Position numbers and translations under genes: made by a program. Shown piece after piece: positions 1 through 9,133 of a stretch of DNA of 21,664 bases. Below the pieces are notes generated by a model that saw only the letters and a program-made list of their open reading frames with translations, ran no database searches and was not told the origin of the DNA. The DNA is from JAIVJZ01 sp035296385 (GTDB lineage: Bacteria > Acidobacteriota > Blastocatellia > Pyrinomonadales > Pyrinomonadaceae), in the NCBI GenBank assembly GCA_035296385.1, contig DATHBB010000040.1, forward strand, positions 1 to 21,664, read 5' to 3'. Numbering within the stretch: position 1 is the first letter of the stretch; each line of letters begins with the position of its first letter.

Positions 1-1041
1 TCGCCGAGCCTCGCCACGCGCCGCACGCACAAGGTCTATCTCAAGAACATGCTCCTTTCCGAGAACGCCGAAGGCTTGCTGCCCGATTGGGCGTTCTTCG
101 TCAAGTGCGTCGTCAATGCTAACGACCTGCGCCCCACCGCCTCACGCGAGAGTTTCTATGAGGACGAGGCGTTGACCTTAACGCGCGCCGCGCTCGGTCG
201 GTGCCTGCGCGAATACCTCATGGAACTTGCGGCGGAGCAGCCGGAGCGACTGCGGAAACTCATCGAGTTGCACTACCTCTCGATCAAGGCGCTGGCGGTT
301 GACGACGACGAGTTTTACACGCTCTTCATCGATTGGCTGCCCTTCGAGACGAACGCGGGGCGGATGACGCTCGGCGAATATAAACGGCAGCAACGCGTCT
401 TGCGCTACGTGCCCGATCTCGATCAGTTCCGGCAGATCGCGCGCGTCGCGGCCTCGCAGTCGCTCGTCGTCATCAACGCGGGCTACGTACACGACAGCGA
501 ACTTTTGGGCAAACACTTCGACCTGTTTCCGGCAACGCCCGTCGAGGTGGTTGATTCGACGCGACTGATGCACAGCTTCGAGTTCCTCACGCTCGACGAG
601 CAGGAGGCGGCGGCGGACTTCACGGCGTTTGCGGACAGTGTCTTGCGCCCGTTCAACTGCGCGTCGGAGATGCGCAAGTTTCTGCCGCGCGAGTTGCCCG
701 CGCTCTACAACGCTTCGAGCGAGGTCAACTTCCTGCGCTCGGTCGAGCAGGCGCGCGAAGTGTCCGGCTCGCTCTGGTCGAACGTGCTCGGCAACCTCGC
801 GGGCGGTCTGCCCGGCGACGCCTTCGCCTCGCTCTGCTTCAACTACGGCAACCCGCTCATCTACAAGTTGAGCCGGATGCGTGACGAGACGCTCTTGCGC
901 CTCTCGATCCAGATGCTCTACGTGCAATCGCTACTCCTCAGTCATCGCCCGCTCAACGTGAAGGAGATGTCGCTCCTCAACGACGGGCTGCTCGGCCTGC
1001 TCGAATGGGGCGTGGAGGTGGAAGGGGGCTGGGTGCAATAA
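1..1041 (+). CDS. Hsp90-family chaperone HtpG-like, 3' part (5' end outside window)
   Basis: The frame is open from base 1, so the start lies upstream; the ATG at 49 is internal. About 346 residues are visible, covering the middle and C-terminal parts of an ATP-dependent cytosolic Hsp90 chaperone. The signature is the stretch LLPDWAFFVKCVVNANDLRP followed by TASRESFYED, the equivalent of the 'GIVDSEDLPLNVSRE' segment of classic HtpG, where a client-contact loop and the catalytic-loop arginine lie. The wording (NDLRPTASRE) resembles the divergent 'HSP90 family protein' branch more than E. coli HtpG. The N-terminal GHKL ATPase domain cannot be seen. The C-terminus ends in GWVQ and has no eukaryote-style MEEVD tail. 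The next gene, a TPR-like protein, starts 2 bp after the stop, so the two are almost certainly co-transcribed. Family assignment is firm; subfamily is inferred. Confidence 0.88.
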   Translation, partial: SPSLATRRTHKVYLKNMLLSENAEGLLPDWAFFVKCVVNANDLRPTASRESFYEDEALTLTRAALGRCLREYLMELAAEQPERLRKLIELHYLSIKALAVDDDEFYTLFIDWLPFETNAGRMTLGEYKRQQRVLRYVPDLDQFRQIARVAASQSLVVINAGYVHDSELLGKHFDLFPATPVEVVDSTRLMHSFEFLTLDEQEAAADFTAFADSVLRPFNCASEMRKFLPRELPALYNASSEVNFLRSVEQAREVSGSLWSNVLGNLAGGLPGDAFASLCFNYGNPLIYKLSRMRDETLLRLSIQMLYVQSLLLSHRPLNVKEMSLLNDGLLGLLEWGVEVEGGWVQ

Positions 1042-1043
1042 TC

Positions 1044-2201
1044 ATGACCGACGCGACACGCGAACATGTCAACGAACTCATCATCCAGAGTTACTATCTG
1101 GAAGACGGCGACGCGAAGGTCATGTTGCTGGAAGAGGCCATGCGCCTCGCGGACATCTGCGGCGACTTCTCGCTTCAATACGACGCGCGCGACCAACTGA
1201 TCACCGCGGCCACCTTCGGCGGCGCGCCAGAAAAGGCGCTCGTCGCCTACTCCTGGTGTCTCGCGCAGCACGACCGGCGCGCGAACGAGGAGCATGCGGG
1301 GGAGAGTCCGGACCAGTGGCGGCTGCTGTGGATGTACAAGTGGATACTCACCAACATCACCAGCTTCCCGCAGATCGGCAAGGCGCAGATCGAGGGGATG
1401 CTCGACGACATGGCCGCGCGCTACCAACGCGCGGGTTACAGCTTGCGCCCGAACTACATGCTGCGCAATCGCATCTACCAGTTCTGGGACAAACAAAAGG
1501 CCGCCTACTATTTCCACAAGGCGCAGGAAACTTACCCCGACAACGCGAGCGATTGTGCGGCCTGCGAACTCGACGACGCGGTTACGTTCGCGTTGCATGA
1601 AAATAAAGACGCGGAGGCGGCGCGTCTCGCCGTGCCAATCATACAAGGTCGCCTGCGCTGCGGTTCGATCCCGAAGATCACGTTCGCGAATTTGTTGCTG
1701 CCGCTCGTGCGTCTCGGTCGCACGGACGAGGCCGTGAGTCTGCATTTGCAGGGCTATCGTCTCATCGCGCGCGGGGGCAAGGGCTACATCTCAAGCATCG
1801 GCGATCACATCACGTTTCTCGTCGTGACGGAGAACCCGGACCGCGCCCTGAGAATCTTCGAGAAGCACCTGGCCGACGCCGCCTCGCTCGCCGACCTCGA
1901 CTCGAAGTTCGACTACTACCTCGCTTCGTGGTTCCTGCTCGACGAACTCCGCGCGCTCCCGCGAGAGACTTTGAAACTGCGCCTCCCGCCGTCGCTCGAA
2001 ATTTATGAAGAGGGCGGCGTGTACAGGACGGCGTCACTCGCCGCGTGGTTTCTCGAACAAGTCAAAGCTCTCGCCGCACGCTTCGACGCGCGCAACGAGA
2101 GCGACTTTTACGCGCGCCTCATCGAAGAGACCGCCGCGCTCACACATCTCCGCGCCCCCTACCGGATCAGGGAAATGGAAGAAGAATTCATCAGTACCTA
2201 A
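1044..2201 (+). CDS. TPR-like helical-repeat protein downstream of Hsp90
   Basis: This is a 385-residue soluble protein without signal peptide or membrane segment. The ATG at 1044, 2 bp after the Hsp90 stop, is preferred to the in-frame ATG at 1005, which would overlap the Hsp90 coding end and add a glycine/arginine-rich leader. The sequence is almost all helical, with TPR-like spacing: a first pair around residues 8-75, further pairs around 150-240, and pairs with small residues at turn positions (for example LGRTDEAVSLHLQGYR near 224-239). A CAAC motif lies at 171-174, but no other metal site or catalytic motif is evident. I recognise no named family beyond the TPR-like fold. Context suggests a partner or co-chaperone of the upstream Hsp90, by analogy with eukaryotic TPR co-chaperones; this is inference only. 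A strong hairpin begins 10 bp after the stop. Confidence 0.7.
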   Translation: MTDATREHVNELIIQSYYLEDGDAKVMLLEEAMRLADICGDFSLQYDARDQLITAATFGGAPEKALVAYSWCLAQHDRRANEEHAGESPDQWRLLWMYKWILTNITSFPQIGKAQIEGMLDDMAARYQRAGYSLRPNYMLRNRIYQFWDKQKAAYYFHKAQETYPDNASDCAACELDDAVTFALHENKDAEAARLAVPIIQGRLRCGSIPKITFANLLLPLVRLGRTDEAVSLHLQGYRLIARGGKGYISSIGDHITFLVVTENPDRALRIFEKHLADAASLADLDSKFDYYLASWFLLDELRALPRETLKLRLPPSLEIYEEGGVYRTASLAAWFLEQVKALAARFDARNESDFYARLIEETAALTHLRAPYRIREMEEEFIST

Positions 2202-2211
2202 AACGATTGCG

Positions 2212-2266
2212 AAATGCGGAATGCGGATTAGAAGATCAACTCTCTTCTAATCCGCATTCCGCATTT
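2212..2266. terminator. Perfect 24-bp hairpin, bidirectional terminator between convergent genes
   Basis: The left arm 2212-2235 is an exact reverse complement of the right arm 2243-2266, with a 7-nt loop. The right arm runs into TTTTT on the plus strand. It lies 10 bp after the TPR gene stop and 36 bp before the end of the convergent otsAB gene, so it can end transcription from both sides. The arm contains two tandem 7-mers ATGCGGA, the same kind of construction as the hairpins elsewhere in this window. Confidence 0.75.
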
Positions 2267-2301
2267 TTAGCGACGCTATCAAGCCGCAATCCGCAATCTA
2301 T

Positions 2302-4554
2302 TTATCCGGCGGCGTGGCTCTCGCGCTTTTGCGCGTCGGCGAAGCGCGCGAGGAGTTGCAGCAACTCGTGTGAGTTCGGCAGACAGTATTTCGCGCGCGT
2401 GCGGCGGTCGCCGATGTGAACCGTCCAGGCGTCTTCGGGGAGGCGCTCGAAGAGGTCTTCGTCGGTGCGGTCGTCGCCCGCGGCGAGGCAGAATTCGGCG
2501 TGCGGGGCTGATTCGGTGAGCCGCACGAGCACTTCCCCCTTGTTCGCCCAGCCCGGTTTCACCTCCACGATCTTGTTGCCGCGAAAGGCGCGCAGTTCCG
2601 TGTCGGCGAGCATCTGTTCGAGGTTGGAGACGAGTTCGTTGGCGAGCCATTCGCCGAACTCGGGGTCGGCCATGCGGTAGTGCCAGACGAGCGCAAACTC
2701 CTTCTCCTCGATGAGACTGCCGGGCGTGCGATCCATGAAGTGTTCGAGGACGGGGAAGACCTGCTCCTTCCATTCCGCCGTGTAGGTCGGGCGGTAAATC
2801 TCCCAACGCATCGTCTCCGGCGAACGCATGATCGCGCCGTGTTCCGCCGCGAGCCACAAACCGCGAACTCCGCCGAACCAACTTTCGAGATCGTGGCGCG
2901 AGCGACCGGAGACGAGGGCGATTGCCGTCGCGGAATCTGCGGCGAGCCTGCCGAGTAGTTCGACCAACGCGGCGGGCGGCACGGCCTCTTGCGGGCGGTT
3001 GAAGTAAGGCACGAGCGTGCCGTCGTAGTCGAGCAGGAGCCGACGCTGCCCCGCCTGATGGAAGGCTGCGACCGCTTCTTCGACGGGCAGCGTTTGCGGC
3101 TTCTCCGAAAAATGCTCCGCGCGCTCGCTCGCAGCCTCGCGCAGGTTCGTGATGAAGCGGTCGCCCCACGCGAAGACGTTGTTGCGCACCACGCGCTTGT
3201 GAAGCGCGCGTATGCGTTCGCGCCGCGCGTCTGCGGGAAGTTCCAGAGCGCGTTCGATGGTCTCCGCCGTGCGCTCTTCGTCATAAGGGTTGACGAGAAA
3301 CGCCTCGCCCATCTCGGAAGCCGCGCCCGCAAACTCGCTCAACACAAGGACGCCCGCGCCGTCCTGCTGGCACGCGACATATTCTTTGGCGACGAGGTTC
3401 AGACCGTCGCGCAGGGGCGTGACCCACGCGAGGTCTGCTGTGGCGTAGAGCGCGGCGAGTTCGGTAGGCGGGATGCCGCGCCGTATGTATGTGATGGGCG
3501 TCCAGTCGGGCGTGGAGAATTCGCCGTTGATCTTGCCGACGAGTTCGTCCACCTCCTGACGCAGTTCCTTGTACATCGGGATCACTTCGCGCGAAGGGAC
3601 GGCCACCTGTATCAAGACCACTTTGCCGCGCAGTTCCGGCGATTGTTTGAGCAGGCGGCGAAAGGTGCGCAGGCGTTCGGGGATGCCTTTCGTGTAGTCG
3701 AGGCGGTCAACGCCGAGCAGCACGCGCCGCCCGTCGAATTGTTTACGCAGTTCGTCGCGGCGTTTGATCGTCTCCGCGTCGTGCGCGAGAAGTTCCGTGA
3801 ACTCGCGCGGCGCAATGCCGATGGGCAAGGCGTCGAGACGCACGGAGCGACCGCCGACTTCCACACGGTCCATGCGGCTGTCGAGGCCGAGCACGCGCAA
3901 GGCCGAGGCGCGAAAGTGTTGCAGGTAGCTGTAGGTGTGGAAGGCCAGATAGTCTGCGCCGAGCAAGCCGCGCAAGAGTTCTTCGCGTCGCGGGAGCAGG
4001 CGGAAGATGGGCGAAGAGGGAAACGGGATGTGCAGGAAGAAGCCTATGCGCGCCTCGGGCACGGCCTCGCGCAAAAGTTGCGGCAAGAGCATCAACTGGT
4101 AGTCGTGCACCCAGACGATGTCGTTCGGTCGCAGGTGTTCGAGCACCACGTCGCGGAAGCGGCGGTTGGCTTCGCGGTAAGCCGCCCAGTGCTCGGGCTT
4201 GAAGTTGAGAAGCGAGGGGAACTGGTGGAAGAGCGGCCAGAGCGTCTGGTTAGCGTAGCCCTCGTAGAAACCTTCGGCGACTTCGGCGGGGATGTCTACG
4301 GCGAAGTAGCGCTCGCGTTCAGCCCAGCGCCGGAGCGTCTTTTGCCGCCGCTCGTCCGAAGGGTCGGAAGAGTCGCCGGGCCAGCCGATCCAGATGCCGC
4401 CCGTGCGTTTGAGTATCGGCCCCATGGCCGTCGCCAACCCGCCCGTGCTGCGGTCCGTGCGCCACGTCGAGTCGCCCGCGCGTTTCAAGGTGAACGGCAA
4501 GCGGTTCGAGACGACGACGAGACGCTCCGCTGCCGTCTCCTGCTCGTTAGACAT
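2302..4554 (-). CDS. otsAB: Fused trehalose-6-phosphate synthase / trehalose-6-phosphate phosphatase
   Basis: A 750-residue cytosolic bifunctional enzyme. The N-terminal GT20 domain (about 10-480) makes trehalose-6-phosphate from a nucleoside-diphosphate glucose and glucose-6-phosphate; the C-terminal HAD domain (about 495-740) dephosphorylates it to trehalose. Synthase marks: VSNRLPF at 15-21, GGLATAMGP, IVWVHDYQLMLLP near 146, GVDRLDYTKG at 281-290 with the phosphate-binding Arg284 and Lys289, and the donor-site PLRDGLNLVAKEY. Phosphatase marks: DYDGT at 509-513 (nucleophile Asp509, acid Asp511), SGR near 547, and GDDRTDE at 693-699. All key residues are present and both domains are full length. 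The start follows a G-rich ribosome site (GGGGG). It is the last gene of the treS unit, 33 bp after the small secreted-protein gene. In many bacteria these are two genes, otsA and otsB; the fusion resembles the eukaryotic arrangement. Confidence 0.95.
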   Translation of the reverse strand: MSNEQETAAERLVVVSNRLPFTLKRAGDSTWRTDRSTGGLATAMGPILKRTGGIWIGWPGDSSDPSDERRQKTLRRWAERERYFAVDIPAEVAEGFYEGYANQTLWPLFHQFPSLLNFKPEHWAAYREANRRFRDVVLEHLRPNDIVWVHDYQLMLLPQLLREAVPEARIGFFLHIPFPSSPIFRLLPRREELLRGLLGADYLAFHTYSYLQHFRASALRVLGLDSRMDRVEVGGRSVRLDALPIGIAPREFTELLAHDAETIKRRDELRKQFDGRRVLLGVDRLDYTKGIPERLRTFRRLLKQSPELRGKVVLIQVAVPSREVIPMYKELRQEVDELVGKINGEFSTPDWTPITYIRRGIPPTELAALYATADLAWVTPLRDGLNLVAKEYVACQQDGAGVLVLSEFAGAASEMGEAFLVNPYDEERTAETIERALELPADARRERIRALHKRVVRNNVFAWGDRFITNLREAASERAEHFSEKPQTLPVEEAVAAFHQAGQRRLLLDYDGTLVPYFNRPQEAVPPAALVELLGRLAADSATAIALVSGRSRHDLESWFGGVRGLWLAAEHGAIMRSPETMRWEIYRPTYTAEWKEQVFPVLEHFMDRTPGSLIEEKEFALVWHYRMADPEFGEWLANELVSNLEQMLADTELRAFRGNKIVEVKPGWANKGEVLVRLTESAPHAEFCLAAGDDRTDEDLFERLPEDAWTVHIGDRRTRAKYCLPNSHELLQLLARFADAQKRESHAAG

Positions 4555-4587
4555 ATTAAAAACCCCCGTGTACGAATCTATGCGAAA

Positions 4588-4971
4588 TCAATCTGTGACC
4601 GACCAGTCGAGATACGGTCTGGATATTTTTACGATCCGATCAGCCGCTTCTTCGTCGCGACCTTGCTCCGCGCCGTCTGCGAATTTGAACTCAACGTCAA
4701 CCTTGATGTAACGGCACTCGCGATAAACATACGTCCGCTGCGTGCGCGCGGAGATGCCGCCATCCTCCGCGAAGACCTTCAACAGTTCATCTCGCGTCGC
4801 GCCCGCTTTGACCGTCTGCATCTCGCGCAAACTCTTCGCCACCCACTCGCAATGCTTCACGGCCTCCTGCTGCGGCGGGCGACTTTCCGCCTCCGCCGCC
4901 TCGCGCGCCGGAAGCGCGGCCACGAAGGCGAGCACGGCAAACGCCGAAACACTCATCAAAGTCTTTCTCAT
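4588..4971 (-). CDS. Small secreted protein, possible BamE/SmpA-like fold
   Basis: A 127-residue protein. I chose the ATG at 4971 over the in-frame GTG at 4980 because GAGG lies 8 nt upstream and the product then starts with a classic signal peptide (MRKTLMSVSAFAVLAFVAAL, likely cleaved after an Ala near 21-28). The mature part has two cysteines (41 and 86) and the run VKAGATRDELLKVF at 54-67. That run resembles the helix-turn of BamE/SmpA-type domains (V-x-x-G-M-T-x-x-E-V), followed by beta-rich sequence (YVYRECRYIKVDVEF) and a conserved-looking tail (RIVKISRPYLDWSVTD). There is no lipobox at the signal, so it is probably periplasmic and soluble. Its function is unknown. It sits between treS and otsAB with gaps of 36 and 33 bp, so it is presumably co-transcribed with trehalose genes, although nothing in it suggests sugar chemistry. 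Confidence 0.72.
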   Translation of the reverse strand: MRKTLMSVSAFAVLAFVAALPAREAAEAESRPPQQEAVKHCEWVAKSLREMQTVKAGATRDELLKVFAEDGGISARTQRTYVYRECRYIKVDVEFKFADGAEQGRDEEAADRIVKISRPYLDWSVTD

Positions 4972-5007
4972 AAACCGCACCTCACAAACGCGATCCGAAC
5001 AACGGCG

Positions 5008-6663
<1,656 letters not shown>

Positions 6664-6716
6664 CTTCCGAAAGCCTTCCTGCGGGTTGAATTGTCAGAAC
6701 TTGATTTATGCTGTGA

Positions 6717-6745
6717 AAGATAGCGTTCTCGCACGTTCAATGCAA
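6717..6745 (-). promoter_or_regulatory. Weak candidate sigma-70-type promoter for the treS operon
   Basis: Reading the minus strand, TTGCAT (6745-6740) and TATCTT (6722-6717) are separated by exactly 17 bp and lie about 55 bp upstream of treS. The boxes match the consensus at only 3/6 and 4/6 positions, so this is a guess. The rest of the 245-bp divergent gap 6664-6908 shows an A+T-richer core near 6690-6815 and no clear operator. Confidence 0.25.
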
Positions 6746-6908
6746 GACGCGCCAGCCGCGTGCTTTCACAAAAATCGAGATTCACATTTACTTGCCCGCA
6801 CATTTTGATTTAGGCTCGCCCCGCGACGGCCATCGAGAACACGTGTTCAGCGTTTGCGCACCGGACCTCAAACGCGCCGCCGACAACTACTGAAAGGCCG
6901 AGACGACG

Positions 6909-8288
6909 ATGCTCCTTAGATTAACCGCGCTTCTCCTCGCGCTCTCAACCTTCAACGCCTCTTTCACGTCGTTCGCCCAGACACGACGCGCGGGAGGAGC
7001 ACCGGCGGGAGTGGATAGACAAAAACTCGCGGAGCGTGCGCGCGCAGAGTTCCTGCACGCCTGGCGCGGCTATGAAAAGTATGCCTGGGGACACGACGAC
7101 CTGCGGCCACTCTCCAAAACTCATCACGATTGGTACGGCCAGACGCTCCTGATGACGCCCGTTGATTCGCTCGACACGATGATCCTGATGGGTCTCGAAG
7201 ACGAGGCCAAAAAAACCAGAGAGCTAATCGTCCGCAACCTCTCCTTCGACAAAGACATCTACGTACAGAATTTCGAGATCACCATACGCCACTTGGGCGG
7301 CCTGCTGTCGGCTTATCAAATGACGGGCGACCGCCGACTTCTCGCGCTGGCCGAAGACCTCGGCACGCGTCTCCTGCCCGCTTTCAATTCCGCGACGGGT
7401 CTGCCTTACAGGTTCGTCAATCTGAAAACCGGCAAGGTGCGCGATCCCTTAACCAATCCGGCGGAATCGGGCACGCTCCTGATTGAGTTCGGCACGCTCA
7501 GCAAACTCACGCGCAAACCCGTCTTCTACGACAAGGCGAAGCGCGCCCTCGTAGAAACCTACAAGCGTCGCTCGCCCATCGGTCTGGTCGGCAGCACCAT
7601 CAACGTCGAGACGGGAGAGTGGAAGGACACGGACAGCCATCTGAGCGGCGGCATAGATTCCTATTACGAATATCTACTGAAGTGCTGGCTCTTATTCGAC
7701 GACGCCGATTGCAAGCGTATGTGGCTGGAGGGTATTGCGGCCATCAACAAGTATCTGGCCGACGAAGTGAACGGCGAACTCTGGTACGGCCACGCGGACA
7801 TGCAAAGCGGCAAGCGCGCGGCCACCAGCTACGGCGCACTGGACGCCTTCTTTCCGGCGGTGCTCGCCATGGCGGGCGACCTCCGGCGCGCGAAACGCCT
7901 GCAAGCGTCCTCCTTCAAAATGTGGACGACCTTCGGCATCGAACCCGAACAACTCAACTACCGCACGATGCAGGTCGAGAGCGCGGGCTACCCGCTGCGC
8001 CCGGAGATCATAGAATCCACCTACTACCTCTATCACTACACGGGCGACCCGCAATATCTGCGTATGGGCGAAACTCTCTTTGAAGACTTCGTCAAGCATT
8101 GCCGGACGGAGACCGGCTACGCATCTCTCAAGAGCGTCGTCACGAAAGAGAAGCGCGACGAGATGCAGAGTTTCCTCCTCGCGGAAACCTTCAAATATTT
8201 CTATCTCCTGTTCGCTCCTCCCCGAACGTTGAACTTCAAGCGAGTCGTCTTCAACACCGAGGCGCATCCCATCCGGCGGAGTTGGTAA
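6909..8288 (+). CDS. Secreted family GH47 alpha-1,2-mannosidase
   Basis: A 459-residue exported glycosidase. Residues 1-24 are a signal peptide (MLLRLTALLLALSTFNASFT, cut near SFAQ). The rest matches GH47, the calcium-dependent inverting alpha-1,2-mannosidases best known from ER/Golgi N-glycan trimming and EDEM, with fewer bacterial members. Motifs occur in family order: PVDSLDTMILMG at 84-95; FEITIRHLGG at 122-131 with proposed acid Glu123; NPAESGTLLIEFGTLS at 183-198; GGIDSYYEYLLK at 247-258 with Asp250; LRPEIIESTYYLY at 363-375 with proposed base Glu366; EMQSFLLAETFKYFYLLF; and VFNTEAHP near the end with calcium-ligand Thr450. All expected catalytic residues are present, so it is probably active. 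Bacterial substrate is unknown; mannosides from fungal or other eukaryotic glycans, or the organism's own exopolysaccharide, are possibilities. A GNAT gene follows 14 bp downstream. Confidence 0.9.
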   Translation: MLLRLTALLLALSTFNASFTSFAQTRRAGGAPAGVDRQKLAERARAEFLHAWRGYEKYAWGHDDLRPLSKTHHDWYGQTLLMTPVDSLDTMILMGLEDEAKKTRELIVRNLSFDKDIYVQNFEITIRHLGGLLSAYQMTGDRRLLALAEDLGTRLLPAFNSATGLPYRFVNLKTGKVRDPLTNPAESGTLLIEFGTLSKLTRKPVFYDKAKRALVETYKRRSPIGLVGSTINVETGEWKDTDSHLSGGIDSYYEYLLKCWLLFDDADCKRMWLEGIAAINKYLADEVNGELWYGHADMQSGKRAATSYGALDAFFPAVLAMAGDLRRAKRLQASSFKMWTTFGIEPEQLNYRTMQVESAGYPLRPEIIESTYYLYHYTGDPQYLRMGETLFEDFVKHCRTETGYASLKSVVTKEKRDEMQSFLLAETFKYFYLLFAPPRTLNFKRVVFNTEAHPIRRSW

Positions 8289-8302
8289 CTTCAAAACGAC
8301 CT

Positions 8303-8734
8303 ATGAGCGAAACAATAATTTTAGCCACAGCCGACGAGGAAATCCTCGCCTGCTACGCTGTCATGTCCGAATTGCGCCCGCACATCCAGCCCGACGAATT
8401 CCTCCCCCGCGTCAGAAAACAGATCGAGCGCGCAAACTATCACCTGGCCTGCCTCATCGACGGCGAGGTCAAAGCGGTCGCAGGTTTCAGAATCTCGGAA
8501 TGCCTCGCGTGGGGCAAATTCCTCTACGTGGACGACCTCGTCTCCAAAAGCGGCGACCGCTCCAAAGGCTACGGCGGCGCACTCTTCGACTGGCTCGTCA
8601 CACACGCGAAAGCCGAAGGCTGCGAGCAATTTCACCTCGACTCCGGCGTCCACCGTTTCGCCGCGCACAGGTTCTACTTACTCAAAAGGATGAACATAGA
8701 CTGTCATCACTTCAGCTTGAAGTTGAACGACTGA
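8303..8734 (+). CDS. GNAT-family N-acetyltransferase
   Basis: A 143-residue cytosolic protein starting at the ATG at 8303, 14 bp after the GH47 stop; the open frame continues upstream inside GH47 and that extension is not credible. The GNAT fold is shown by a central strand FLYVDDLV at 73-80, the acetyl-CoA pyrophosphate loop R86-S-K-G89-Y-G91-G (Q/R-x-x-G-x-G/A), helix ALFDWLVTHAKAEGC, and a terminal strand/helix with HRFYLLKRMNI, the usual 'A-x-x-F-Y-x-x-x-G' position with Lys-Arg in place of the glycine. Length is normal for a single-domain GNAT. The acceptor cannot be told from sequence. The closing CHHFSLKL strand resembles amino-group acetyltransferases that end 'hhFsl'. It is probably co-transcribed with the mannosidase, although a functional link is not obvious. 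Confidence 0.82.
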   Translation: MSETIILATADEEILACYAVMSELRPHIQPDEFLPRVRKQIERANYHLACLIDGEVKAVAGFRISECLAWGKFLYVDDLVSKSGDRSKGYGGALFDWLVTHAKAEGCEQFHLDSGVHRFAAHRFYLLKRMNIDCHHFSLKLND

Positions 8735-8793
8735 CGCCGCCGAAGCCTTGTGACACTTCCGTTCTTGGAGGCTCTCTTTACTGGAAATGTTGA

Positions 8794-8877
8794 TGCCGGA
8801 GGTCGGACTCGAACCGACATGAGCTTGCGCTCGCTAGATTTTGAGTCTAGTGCGTATACCGATTTCGCCACTCCGGC
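8794..8877 (-). tRNA. tRNA-Leu (anticodon CAA)
   Basis: The reverse complement folds as a class II tRNA. The acceptor arm GCCGGAG pairs with CTCCGGC and the discriminator base is A. The D-arm closes with GCG/CGC, and the anticodon stem CTAGA/TCTAG encloses the loop CTCAAAA (anticodon CAA at 8843-8841, reading UUG). The long variable arm GAGC-GCAA-GCTC identifies leucine, and the T-arm is GTCGG/CCGAC with loop TTCGAGT. The 3' CCA is not encoded: TCA follows the discriminator base. The gene stands alone, facing the GNAT gene. Confidence 0.96.
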
Positions 8878-8991
8878 GCGAGTGAAGGTTTGCATGATAG
8901 AGGTTGGCGCGCGGCGGCGTCAACCGGAGTCGCGCGGGTAGTTTGTTTCCCGGCGGGACGGCGGGGCATCGGGGGCGCGGGAAAATATTAG

Positions 8992-9020
8992 TTGTGCGGA
9001 GGGGCGCGAATCGGTAAGAT
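8992..9020 (+). promoter_or_regulatory. Candidate sigma-70-type promoter for the HD-GYP regulator
   Basis: TTGTGC (8992-8997) and TAAGAT (9015-9020) are 17 bp apart, about 114 bp upstream of the chosen start of the response-regulator gene. They match consensus at 3/6 and 4/6 positions. Position and spacing are reasonable but the support is weak. Confidence 0.3.
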
Positions 9021-9133
9021 AGTTGTGCCCTACGGGAGATGTGTCACGCGCGAAGGGCGCGGTGGTAGCGCATAGCCCGCTCTCCTTTTCAACATCTATT
9101 TTAATCTCAAGTGAAGAAGGCGGAAGTCTGTCT

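Noticed and set aside
8794..8877. tRNA gene as an integration (att) site
   Set aside because: No integrase, no second copy of the tRNA 3' end, and no change in gene style next to it are visible in the window.
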